This document shows, in pieces, positions 10,201-18,184 of a stretch of DNA of 64,000 nucleotides. This DNA comes from an uncultured Planctomycetaceae bacterium (lineage in GTDB: Bacteria > Planctomycetota > Planctomycetia > Pirellulales > Pirellulaceae), in assembly GCA_903863885.1 (NCBI GenBank), contig CAIPEB010000608.1:44621-108620 (forward strand), read 5' to 3'. Position numbers and translations under genes: made by a program. Within the stretch, counting starts at the first letter, position 1; every line of letters begins with the position of its first letter. The notes beneath the pieces were generated by a model. The model was not told the DNA's origin. It searched no databases and saw only the letters and a list, made by a program, of their open reading frames with translations.

Positions 10201-11564
10201 AATTGATGGATGGGGAAATCGGCGTGACCAGTGAGCCGGGAACGGGTTCCGAATTCTGGTTCACCGTCCGCCTCGGCAAGCAGACACAGCCAGAGCGTTT
10301 GTCCACGTCAGAGGCGGATCTGCGCGGAGTGCGGGCGCTGGTTGTGGACGACAATGAGACCAATCGCGAAGTACTTCTGGCTCACCTGAAATCGTGGGGC
10401 GTGAGGGCGCAAGCCACGCCGGATGGTCCCACAGCGCTGGAGGCGATGATGCGGGCCGAACAGTCGGGCGATCCGTTCCGTGCTGCCCTGCTCGACATGC
10501 AGATGCCCGGGATGGACGGAGCCGATCTCGCCCAGGCGATTCAGGCGAATGATCGGCTGCGCGAGACGCGGCTGATGTTGCTGACATCGCTGGATCAACT
10601 GGCTGATGCCGACAGTCCACAATCGCTGGGGTTTTCCGCCTGCCTCACCAAACCGGTTCGCCAGACCGAGTTGTTTCTTTGCCTTTCCGCCATGTTGGCC
10701 GATTCTCCTGCCTCGGCATCCGAGTCGGTGCTGTTCACGCCGGCGGCCGTGATCGCCTTGCGGCGGCGCGGATCGAGAATACTGCTGGCCGAGGACAACC
10801 CCGTCAATCAGGAGGTGGCGCTGGGCGTGCTGCGCAAGCTGGGCATCCGTGTCGATGCCGTGGCCAACGGCTTTGAGGCGCTGGAGGCTTTGAAAACGCA
10901 GCCCTATGACCTGGTGCTGATGGACATGCAGATGCCGAAGATGGATGGTCTGGAAGCCACTCGGATCATCCGCCAGTCAAGCTCGGGCGTGTTGAACCAT
11001 GAAATCCCGGTGATCGCAATGACCGCAAACGCCATGCGGGGTGACCGCGAACGCTGCATAGAGGCCGGCATGAACGGCTACGTCAGTAAACCGGTTTCGC
11101 CCCAGGCATTGGTCGAAGCATTGAATTCGTGGCTTCCAAAGGAAGTGAACAAGATTGCAGCCGTTGCCGACGATCTGCCCGCGACGGACACGGCGATCGC
11201 CTCGGCAGCACAGACGCAGCGGCCGCTCTTCGACCGAGCGGGCATGCTGGCTCGTTTGATGGGTGACAAGGAGATCGCAACAATCGTGCTGGGGCGATTT
11301 CTTGAAGCGATGCCCGGACAGTTCGAGTCGCTCCGCACGTCCCTGCAATCGGGTGATGCCGCAGCAGCCGAAATCCAGGCGCACAGTATCAAAGGCGCGG
11401 CCGCCAACGTCGGCGGCGAAAGGCTGCAGTCGGTCGCTTTCGCGGTCGAAGAGGCAGCCCGTGAGGGGGATCTGGCTACGGCCGGCCGACTGCTCGGCGA
11501 ACTGACGTCCGAGTTCGAGTGTTTGCAGCTGGCGATCACGGACGCCATGCACGCAGGCTTGTAG
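7257..11564 (+). CDS. Membrane hybrid histidine kinase, four PAS domains, two receiver domains and HPt
   Basis: The 1435-residue protein begins at ATG 7257, just before a positively charged stretch and the first TM (about 13-35). The start has no strong ribosome site. An extracytoplasmic sensor (about 36-178) and a second TM (about 180-203) are followed by HAMP (203-255). Four PAS/PAC domains follow (about 256-765; repeated GYRPEEL, GRTARE and DITARK-type motifs). HisKA carries phospho-acceptor His790 in the motif [11 protein letters not shown]. HATPase_c has N, G1 (DTGIGI) and G2 (GGTGLGLAI) boxes. Receiver 1 has Asp1080 ([11 protein letters not shown]), receiver 2 has Asp1223 ([11 protein letters not shown]), and HPt has His1376 ([12 protein letters not shown]). 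It can therefore run a complete internal His-Asp-His phosphorelay. The terminal response regulator is not in this window. Its catalytic core is closely paralogous to the next gene. Confidence 0.93.
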   Translation: MTYRSKVSLRRKVLWPLIGAAVALLSGGTASTIALMQHSIDERLDGHAASIASSVVAVAENLSRLSDLQRVVSVMAAEPDIKLIVVVAGDQPRVIASSQHDLLGKPLSALPRAMVGEDIETALRTRQSRSRPHHSINAFDHTDFVRLTLPEIAGTEPVPGAIMLHLDTRPLQAEIRRSLWMLMGTAGLGLSAFMALAYALMRRYIFTPLKQIEADLQHPTNHHREIRLRSHRNDEIGALVEALNQSFLDRKRSLEQFQMAVEAAPCSMIMIDSNRVIMLANAQVERTFGYSRQELMGQRIEILVPERFRPGHPALVEKFFATPQAVPMGFRGNLFGLAKDGREVPIEIGLNPIIAPDKTFVLASVIDVTARQKMEVELREGKARLDQLAEQSRTFVWEVDENGLFTYVSDVVSLVLGYRPEELVGRMHFHELHPETGRQDFERVFLAILRRRQDFVEYVHVETARDGRQLWISANGIPLLNPDGSLRGYRGSNTDITDRHRIEQKLRESESRFRLMADRAPVLIWLSGEDKQCTYFNQSWLDFTGRTLAEEIGSGWTDRVHPDDVLVCIQTYIDAFDARRPFAMEYRLRRKDGEYRWILDNGVPRFETDGSFAGYIGSCVDITEQKDAADAKQRFEQLFRNSPVPMAISTLTDRRFVDVNDALLKTLGYRKEDILGRTARELNLFVHPEQQTLEEQQVLTLERVNNLELQVRRKDGVRLDGLFSGEIVHSEGQRYFLSVMVDITARKRAEAALIETNLQLQDATARANVLAERAEAANAAKSEFLANMSHEIRTPMNGVIGMTGLLLDTELSPDQMRYAETIRNSGEALLALVNDILDLSKIEAGKLVLEMLDFDLRSLLDDVVAPLALRAQDKGLEFICATAPEVPVHVCGDPGRLRQILTNLAGNAVKFTERGEVSVQASVVSQTDIDTVVRFAVRDTGIGISQEQQKKLFQKFSQADASTTRRHGGTGLGLAISKQLVELMDGEIGVTSEPGTGSEFWFTVRLGKQTQPERLSTSEADLRGVRALVVDDNETNREVLLAHLKSWGVRAQATPDGPTALEAMMRAEQSGDPFRAALLDMQMPGMDGADLAQAIQANDRLRETRLMLLTSLDQLADADSPQSLGFSACLTKPVRQTELFLCLSAMLADSPASASESVLFTPAAVIALRRRGSRILLAEDNPVNQEVALGVLRKLGIRVDAVANGFEALEALKTQPYDLVLMDMQMPKMDGLEATRIIRQSSSGVLNHEIPVIAMTANAMRGDRERCIEAGMNGYVSKPVSPQALVEALNSWLPKEVNKIAAVADDLPATDTAIASAAQTQRPLFDRAGMLARLMGDKEIATIVLGRFLEAMPGQFESLRTSLQSGDAAAAEIQAHSIKGAAANVGGERLQSVAFAVEEAAREGDLATAGRLLGELTSEFECLQLAITDAMHAGL

Positions 11565-11917
11565 TTTCTATTCCGCGCAAGTCTGCCGCCGTTTCCCTCC
11601 CCACCGTCCCCGATTCACGCCTTTCGGATGAGGGGCCACGGGTGCCGGAACGCGTCCATTTCGCACGATCCCCTGGAATCAGGGGGCGGTTTCGCCCCGC
11701 GTCTTTTCATTCCCGGAATTCGCTGGACGCGGCGAAATGCACGAAAACCGGGAAGACGCCACGGTCTCCCGGCGAGCGCTGTATTTTTCGGGGCTTCCTG
11801 AGACCCTGTTTTGCTCCAGCAGTTTAATCAACTATCATCTAATGCGACGTGAATAGGCGTGCTCGCCCACCCTGAAACCAGGCGTAAGACGAGGCAGCTG
11901 CAAACGGACGTTCATTA
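11565..11917 (+). other. Intergenic spacer between two kinase genes, no gene seen
   Basis: 353 nt. I find no convincing ORF, tRNA or uridine-tailed hairpin. The last 100 nt are more AT-rich than the neighbours, which would suit a promoter for the second kinase, but I cannot name -35/-10 boxes with confidence. Confidence 0.4.
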
Positions 11918-14900
11918 ATGCATTCCGAAATCACGCCGTCACCCCGTTTGGTTCAACGACTCTTCTCACGCTGGCTGCCGTTTGCAATTCTGATCTGCGC
12001 GCCGCATTCGATGGCGGCGGGGCAGGAAGCGGTTACGCTCCGCCTTAAGTGGGTGAACGCATTCCAATTCGCCGGATACTATGCGGCTGAGAAACTCGGC
12101 TATTACCGCCAGGCGGGGCTCGATGTGCGATGCGAACCGGGCGCTCCCGGAGTGGACGTTGTTTCGGAAGTGGTCTCCGGAAAGGCGCAGTACGGTGTCG
12201 GCACGAGCAGCCTGCTGCTGGAACGCGCCGCCGGCAAGCCGGTGGTAGTCCTGGCGGTGATCTTTCAGCACTCTCCTCAGGTAATCATCGCACGGCAACA
12301 GTACGACTCGCAAAGCATTCATGAACTCGCCGGAAAGCGAATCATGATTGAAAAGAACGCGGACGAGCTGTTCGCCTACCTCCGGCGCGAAAGGGTCTCG
12401 CTGAAGAACGTATTGCAGGTTGAACATGACTTTTCGGTGGAAAGTCTGATCAACGGAAAAGTCGACGCCATGTCGGCGTACAGCTCCGATGAGCCGGAGC
12501 GGCTGGACCGGCAGAAATTCGCCTATCAGGTCTACTCGCCGCGTTCCGCGGGCATCGATTTTTATGGCGACAATCTCTTCACCTCCGAGCATGAACTGCG
12601 GTACCACCCGGCGCGAGTGCGGGCGTTTCGCGAGGCAAGTCTGCGCGGATGGGAATATGCAATGGGCCATGCCGACGAGATCATCGACTGGATGCTGCAG
12701 AACTTCTCGGAGATGCGGCCGCGAGAGCACTATGAGTTCGAGGCGGATCAGATGTTCCCTTTGATTCGCCAGGATTTGATCGAGATAGGCTACATGAATC
12801 CGGGGCGGTGGCGCCATATTGCGGACATCTATGCCGAGGTGGGCCGATTGCCCGCTGACTTCTCGATGGAGGGTTTCATTTTCGACCCGAACCCGCGAAT
12901 GAGCCTGACGTGGGTTTACGCGGTGCTGGCATTTTCCGCAGCAGTTGTTGGAATTGGTTCCGGAGTGATGGCGCCGATCCTGGTTCTGAATCGCCGCTTG
13001 CGCCACAGCCTGAAGCAACTGGCTGATTCGCAGGAGGCCCTGACCGCAAGCGAGACGCAGTTCCGCGCACTTGCCGACGAAAATCCCGCGGCGATCGGTG
13101 TCTTGCAGGGAACCAACTTTGTCATGGTCAATCCGGCGATGGCAGCGGTTACCGGATACTCGCGCGACGAGCTCTTGACGATGGATCCTTTTGGAATCGT
13201 CCATCCGGAACACCGCGAACTCGTGCGGCAACGGTCGCTGCAGCGGCGCCGCGGCGGGCAGGTCGCGCCGCGTTACGAGGTCAAATTGCTGACCAAGAGC
13301 GGCGAGACTCGCTGGATGGAGTTGTCGGCCGGGCTGATCCAGTTCCGCGGTCAGCCGGCAACGGTCTCCACTGCTTTCGATGTAACCGACCGGCATCGGG
13401 CCCTCGACGAATTGCGAGCCAGTCAGCTCAAGTACCAGACGCTGACCGAAAGCATGAAAGACGTAGTCTGGACATTCGACCCCGAAGCAGGACGCTTTCT
13501 CTATGTCAGCCCTTCCGTGCGCAGACTTTGCGGATTCACGCAAGCGGAGATCATGGGATCGCCCGAGGCCGACTTGCTGGATAATCGCGCCCTCAAAGCG
13601 TTTCTAGACGCAATCCGGAAAAGGACGGCGGCGTTCCGGGCCGGTATATTGTCCACAGGACCGTATTTCACCGAGGAAGCCGAGCAGCCCTGCAAGGATG
13701 GATCCACCGTTTGGGTTGAGGTCAACATGCGGCTTATCGTGAATCCGCAAACGGGCGAGGTCGAAGTCCACGGAGTGACACACGACATCAGCGATCGGAA
13801 ACGATACGAGCGGGAGTTGCTGCAAGCGCGTGATGAGGCGGAATCCGCCAATCGCGCGAAGAGCGAGTTCCTGGCCAACGTCAGCCACGAAATCCGCACG
13901 CCGATGAATGGCGTGATCGGCATGACCGGACTGTTGCTCGACACGGATTTGAATCCATCCCAGCGGCGATACGCCTCTACGATTCGAGCCAGCGGTCAGT
14001 CGCTGCTCAATTTGATCAACGACTTGCTCGATTTGTCGAGAATCGAGGCAGGCCGGCTCGAATTGGAGATCCTGAATTTCGATCTGCGCAGTTTGCTGGA
14101 TGAAATCGCCGCTCCGCTGGCTTTGCGGGCCGAGGAAAAGGGGCTGGGATTTACCTGGTCGATCGCTCCCGATGTTCCGCTCAAAGTCAGCGGCGCTGCT
14201 GACCGCCTTCGGCAGGTCCTGATGAACCTGGCAGGGAATGCTGTGAAGTTCACGCAGAATGGCGAAATCTCGGTGCATGCTTCTCTGGCCACTCATGCTT
14301 CTCTGGCCACTCAAGGCGAGGGCGACTCAATCGTACGCTTCACGGTCCGCGACACAGGCATCGGGATCTCGCCGGCTCACCAGCAGAAACTGTTTCAGAA
14401 GTTCACCCAGGCAGATGCTTCGACGACGCGACGGTTCGGCGGCACCGGACTGGGATTGGCGATCGCCAAAGATCTCGTGGAGTTGATGGGGGGCAGAATC
14501 GGGTTGACCAGTCACGTCGACGTCGGCTCCGAGTTCTGGTTCACTGTGCGACTTGGCAAGCCGGCCGAACCGCTTTGCTCGGCCGTTGCCGGCGAGCTTG
14601 ATTCAGAGGCGGATCCCGCCAGATCCGCAACTTCTTCCGAGCCGTTGCGGCGACGCAATGCCAGAATTCTCGTGGCCGAAGACAATATAGTGAATCAGGA
14701 AGTGGCACTCGGCATTCTTCAAAAACTCGGAGTGAATGCAGATGTCGTCAACGACGGATTAACTGCGATCGAGGCCCTGAAAAACAACAATTACGACTTG
14801 GTGCTGATGGATGTTCAGATGCCGGAAATGGACGGATTCGAGGCGACTCGCATTATTCGCGATCAGCGGTCCGGCGTCAGCCCGCACGATATCCCGATCG

Positions 14901-15070
14901 TGGCCATGACGGCCAACGCGATGCGAGGAGATCGCGAACTCTGTCTCGAAGCAGGCATGAACGACTTTATGAGCAAACCTGTTTCTGTTCAGGCCATCAT
15001 CGACGCGTTGAACAGGTGGCTACCCCCCGACTCCCAGACCCGTGACGACGGCGGCACGGCCGAAACCTAG
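11918..15070 (+). CDS. Hybrid histidine kinase with NMT1/THI5-like ligand-binding domain
   Basis: This 1050-residue protein starts with a signal/anchor helix (about 15-35). A periplasmic-binding-protein domain of the NMT1/THI5 (SsuA/ThiY) type follows (about 38-325; LRLKWVNAFQFAGYYAAEKLGYY is split by the usual strand-helix pattern). Then come a TM (about 330-353), two PAS domains (about 374-625), HisKA with His657 ([11 protein letters not shown]), HATPase_c with intact G1/G2 boxes, and one receiver with Asp965 (LMDVQMPEMDG). There is no HPt, so phosphotransfer onward needs a partner; the HPt of the preceding kinase is an obvious candidate (inference). The fused domain belongs to a family that binds pyrimidine, sulfonate or similar small molecules for ABC importers. 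Here it should act as the sensor; its ligand is unknown. An 18-nt in-frame tandem duplication lies in the ATPase domain. Confidence 0.92.
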   Translation: MHSEITPSPRLVQRLFSRWLPFAILICAPHSMAAGQEAVTLRLKWVNAFQFAGYYAAEKLGYYRQAGLDVRCEPGAPGVDVVSEVVSGKAQYGVGTSSLLLERAAGKPVVVLAVIFQHSPQVIIARQQYDSQSIHELAGKRIMIEKNADELFAYLRRERVSLKNVLQVEHDFSVESLINGKVDAMSAYSSDEPERLDRQKFAYQVYSPRSAGIDFYGDNLFTSEHELRYHPARVRAFREASLRGWEYAMGHADEIIDWMLQNFSEMRPREHYEFEADQMFPLIRQDLIEIGYMNPGRWRHIADIYAEVGRLPADFSMEGFIFDPNPRMSLTWVYAVLAFSAAVVGIGSGVMAPILVLNRRLRHSLKQLADSQEALTASETQFRALADENPAAIGVLQGTNFVMVNPAMAAVTGYSRDELLTMDPFGIVHPEHRELVRQRSLQRRRGGQVAPRYEVKLLTKSGETRWMELSAGLIQFRGQPATVSTAFDVTDRHRALDELRASQLKYQTLTESMKDVVWTFDPEAGRFLYVSPSVRRLCGFTQAEIMGSPEADLLDNRALKAFLDAIRKRTAAFRAGILSTGPYFTEEAEQPCKDGSTVWVEVNMRLIVNPQTGEVEVHGVTHDISDRKRYERELLQARDEAESANRAKSEFLANVSHEIRTPMNGVIGMTGLLLDTDLNPSQRRYASTIRASGQSLLNLINDLLDLSRIEAGRLELEILNFDLRSLLDEIAAPLALRAEEKGLGFTWSIAPDVPLKVSGAADRLRQVLMNLAGNAVKFTQNGEISVHASLATHASLATQGEGDSIVRFTVRDTGIGISPAHQQKLFQKFTQADASTTRRFGGTGLGLAIAKDLVELMGGRIGLTSHVDVGSEFWFTVRLGKPAEPLCSAVAGELDSEADPARSATSSEPLRRRNARILVAEDNIVNQEVALGILQKLGVNADVVNDGLTAIEALKNNNYDLVLMDVQMPEMDGFEATRIIRDQRSGVSPHDIPIVAMTANAMRGDRELCLEAGMNDFMSKPVSVQAIIDALNRWLPPDSQTRDDGGTAET
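14276..14311 (+). repeat. 18-bp perfect tandem duplication inside kinase gene
   Basis: The 18-mer CATGCTTCTCTGGCCACT occurs twice head to tail (14276-14293 and 14294-14311). In frame it duplicates HASLAT within a variable loop of the HATPase_c domain, between the N-box region and the strand before the G1 box. The paralogous kinase upstream lacks it. It is probably a recent slippage product. Confidence 0.9.
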
Positions 15071-15362
15071 CCGGCGCAGCGCCTCAAATTCCTCCCAATC
15101 GTTAAAATCGGTCAAGTTCTTCCCGTCTTAACGCCGATTCTTGAGTCGTGGAATCCCGCGCCAGCACTGCAAATGCAGGGAGACTCTATGGGGCTAGGCT
15201 CCATTCCAGAGAAGCTTAGCGTCTGAGAACTGCGAAAGACATCTGCCACCGAGGGTGGAAAGGCCGGATGCCGGAGTGCGGAGGGGAACACAGCGGGTGA
15301 AACAGTAGACGGAACGAAGCCGACTCCAGACCCGGACTAATTCGAGAAAAGGAGTTCTCGAC

Positions 15363-16898
15363 ATGTCTACAAAATCGCTGGGCTTTTGCAGCACGTGCAA
15401 GGACCGCGTACCTGCCGAGTACCGAGTCGATGAAGGCCAGGTGCATTTCCGAAAATCGTGCCCGGATTGCGGCGACACGGAGTCGTTCATCAGCTCGGAC
15501 GCTGCGTCGTGGCAGGCCAAACGCGACCTGTGGCAGGGTGTACCGGTCAGTCGCTCCTTGAACTGCACGCTGAATTGCGACCGCTGCAAGACCGACCACA
15601 ACCCGACCATGTTGTTCATGGATGTCACGAATCGCTGCAACATGGATTGCCCGATGTGCGGGTTTTCCCTTCGCGGGATGGGGTTCGATTTCAATCCGCC
15701 TCTCGAGTACTTCGACAAGATCCTGCATGCCGTTTCGCAGATGAAGCCCCGCCCGGTCGTCAACCTGTTCGGGGGCGAACCTACCGTCCGCGACGACATG
15801 TTCGAGATCATCGACATGGGGCGGAGGTACGGAATCGATACCCAGATCACCACCAACGGACTGCGACTGGCCGACGAGGAATACTGCAAGAAGCTTTGCG
15901 AAAAGGGAGTCGGGCTGCGTCTGGCCTTTGACGGCCGCGGACGCGAAATCTACGAGCGTCTCCGCAACAACGGGCCCGCATATGAAAAGAAGATGCGGGC
16001 CCTGCAGAATCTCAAGAAATACAGCCGCAGAAAGCACTCGATCATCGCCTGTGCCGCGACCGGCATCAACGATCATTGCCTGACGGATCTGATTCAATTC
16101 TGCTTCGAAAACCGGGAAATCATCGCCGACCTCGGCATCATTCCGCTGTACGAGAACTGGAAGCCCGGCGAGTTCGAAATCGCTTCTCACACGACGGCTG
16201 CCGACGTCGAGCGAATGGTCAGGGACTGCGTACCGGGAGGCGGAGTGGACTTCATTCCGGCCGGCATGACCCACTGGTTGGCCGTGATGCGGCCGTTTTT
16301 CCGAGCCAGCCGCCAGGCGGGCATCCTCAGCTTTGCGGGCGTCCACCCGAATTGCGAATCGATCACTTTCCTGATTCCGGATCGGGACGGATACCGCGGG
16401 CTGAATCACTACATGAACAAGACGCTTCCGCAGGCGGCCGGCGAACTGGCCGGCATTGTCAAGAAGATCGAACCCAGGCTGTCCCGACTCGACCCCGCCA
16501 AGACCGTTGATCGGTTTCTCGGCAGAATGATCTGCTTCGCAGCGGTGGTCCCCTGGCTACTGCGAACGATCAACAAGCGCCGGGTGTTCGGAGGAAATCC
16601 GATCGCCGGCGTGATCCGGACGGTGCGGAATCTGTGGAATCGCCGTCGCGTGAAACGACAGACCGGGCGGCCGTCCCCCGTAACCTATTTCCGCATTGCC
16701 GTGCTCCCGTTTGAGGAGCAGCATTCGATCGACTCGGAACGGCTGAAATCGTGCCGAGTCGGCATGCCGTACGAGAACGTGAAGACCGGCAGGATCGAGG
16801 TCATTCCGCATTGCGTCTGGTATCCGTATCGCAACGCCATTCTCCGGGACATTGCGAACAAGTACGGCAACACCCGCACCCTGCGACGGGCTGCGTAA
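15363..16898 (+). CDS. Radical SAM enzyme resembling the MJ0619/Tes family
   Basis: The 511-residue protein starts at ATG 15363 behind AAAAGGAGTT. Residues 1-40 carry paired CxxC motifs (C9/C12 and C33/C36), a likely zinc ribbon. The radical SAM cluster motif is C92-x3-C96-x2-C99 (NRCNMDCPMCG), preceded by a further cysteine group (NCTLNCDRC). FGGEPTVRDD is the usual GGEP-type SAM-binding motif. The C-terminus has ERLKSCRVGM and IEVIPHCVW, a conserved cysteine pair that resembles the tail of archaeal MJ0619-type proteins. Known members include the tetraether lipid synthase Tes and pterin methylases, so a lipid or cofactor C-C/C-methylation role is possible but not shown. It stands alone, with 292 nt upstream and a convergent neighbour downstream. 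Family recognition is from motif layout; the exact reaction is unassigned. Confidence 0.85.
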   Translation: MSTKSLGFCSTCKDRVPAEYRVDEGQVHFRKSCPDCGDTESFISSDAASWQAKRDLWQGVPVSRSLNCTLNCDRCKTDHNPTMLFMDVTNRCNMDCPMCGFSLRGMGFDFNPPLEYFDKILHAVSQMKPRPVVNLFGGEPTVRDDMFEIIDMGRRYGIDTQITTNGLRLADEEYCKKLCEKGVGLRLAFDGRGREIYERLRNNGPAYEKKMRALQNLKKYSRRKHSIIACAATGINDHCLTDLIQFCFENREIIADLGIIPLYENWKPGEFEIASHTTAADVERMVRDCVPGGGVDFIPAGMTHWLAVMRPFFRASRQAGILSFAGVHPNCESITFLIPDRDGYRGLNHYMNKTLPQAAGELAGIVKKIEPRLSRLDPAKTVDRFLGRMICFAAVVPWLLRTINKRRVFGGNPIAGVIRTVRNLWNRRRVKRQTGRPSPVTYFRIAVLPFEEQHSIDSERLKSCRVGMPYENVKTGRIEVIPHCVWYPYRNAILRDIANKYGNTRTLRRAA

Positions 16899-17209
16899 TC
16901 ACGCCCCGTCAGCCTTCCGTGCAAGTCCACAATCTTGCAGGACGGATTTCCCAATCCGACCGGCGGCAAGGCAACGGATCGAGAGACGCGCAAACGGTCT
17001 TGTGCGGCACGCTCTGCGATGGAAAGAGCCACACCATCCACCCGGTTTCCGAACCTCCCGTCCGAGTTGCGAACCATCCCAAACCATGGGCGGATTAGGC
17101 AATCCGCCCTGCGGAAGAGGACCGTCGCACGTGGAAACGGAATTTCCTTGACAGGCTGGTTTTCGCGGGGCCGATCGCGATGCATTCGAGATACGTCGCC
17201 GACACCGGC
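16899..17209. other. Convergent intergenic spacer
   Basis: 311 nt between the ends of the radical SAM gene and the ribokinase gene. No plausible coding frame. It holds one clear hairpin at 17088-17109, listed separately. Confidence 0.5.
17088..17109. terminator. Hairpin between convergent genes, possible terminator
   Basis: GGGCGGATT-AGGC-AATCCGCCC is a perfect 9-bp stem with a 4-nt loop. It lies 190 nt after the radical SAM stop and about 100 nt after the ribokinase stop. There is no U tract on either side, so a bidirectional intrinsic terminator is only a possibility. Confidence 0.35.
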
Positions 17210-18178
17210 TCACGGCCTTGATCGGTCTCGCAGGAACTGCCGGGTCTCCTGCCGCGAAGGGATCGACGGCTGCGCTCCGAGACGCGTGACGCAAATTGCG
17301 GCTGCCGCGCTGGCGAACCGAACGGCATCGATCAGCGGCTGGTCTTCAACAAGACAGGTGGCCAGCGCACCGCAGAACGAATCACCGGCTGCTGTCGCAT
17401 CCACAGCCGTCACGGCGAAGGCCGGGACGTGGACCGCCTCGCCGCCGCTGGACAGGCAGACGCCCTGCGAACCGAGAGTGATCAACACAACCCGGGGGCC
17501 GCGCGCCCGCAGGGACTCGGCGGCTCGGGCAGCGAGTTCAAACGACTCGATGGGAAACCCGCAAAGGAACTCGGCCTCAGACTCGTTGAGAATCAGGTAG
17601 GTGACCCTCTGCAGACTCGACTCGGTGACCGCTCGCGCCGGTGCGAGATTCAACAGAATCGGACGCCGTTGTTGGGACGCCAGTTCAACAACATAGTCGA
17701 AGGTATCGGCGAGGATCTCGCACTGCAGCACGATCATGGCCGAGTCAGCGATTAACGCCCGTACCTGATCGATGTGGCTGCGATTCAACTCGTAGTTCGC
17801 ACCTGGCGCTACGGATAGGTAGTTGTCGCCGTCGCCGCCGATCATCACCAGCGCCGTGCCGCTGGCCACTCCCGGTGATGTAAACACAAAACGGGTGTTA
17901 ACGCCGACGGGTTGCAGGTTCTCGACAATCGCCGGACCGTAGCGATCATCGCCGACGCAATTCACAAAATAAACTTCGCCTCCCGCCTGAGCGGCCGCAT
18001 AGGCCTGGTTTGCGCCTTTGCCGCCGAATGTCTGCAGGAACGTCGCATTCGTGATGGTCTCGCCGCGCTGCGGAAGACGCGACATTTTCATAATGAAGTC
18101 AACATTTGAACTGCCGACGACGATGATTCGTCGCGGCTTGTCGCTGTCGTGGCCGAGCGATTCTGTTTGGCTTGCCAT
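17210..18178 (-). CDS. rbsK: Ribokinase-family (PfkB) sugar kinase
   Basis: This 322-residue protein has the ribokinase plan. SNVDFIMKM begins the sugar-binding strand and FGGKGANQA is PfkB signature 1. DATAAGDSFCGAL is signature 2, with catalytic base Asp266 and the anion hole (AAGD). It likely phosphorylates ribose or another pentose/hexose at O-5 with ATP in the cytoplasm. The start at 18178 lies only 6 nt after the stop of the alpha-galactosidase gene, so the two are almost certainly co-transcribed. The pairing of a secreted galactosidase and a sugar kinase suggests the kinase may not be specific for ribose in this organism. The RbsK label reflects overall motif fit rather than tested specificity. 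Confidence 0.85.
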   Translation of the reverse strand: MASQTESLGHDSDKPRRIIVVGSSNVDFIMKMSRLPQRGETITNATFLQTFGGKGANQAYAAAQAGGEVYFVNCVGDDRYGPAIVENLQPVGVNTRFVFTSPGVASGTALVMIGGDGDNYLSVAPGANYELNRSHIDQVRALIADSAMIVLQCEILADTFDYVVELASQQRRPILLNLAPARAVTESSLQRVTYLILNESEAEFLCGFPIESFELAARAAESLRARGPRVVLITLGSQGVCLSSGGEAVHVPAFAVTAVDATAAGDSFCGALATCLVEDQPLIDAVRFASAAAAICVTRLGAQPSIPSRQETRQFLRDRSRP

Positions 18179-18184
18179 GATTTG

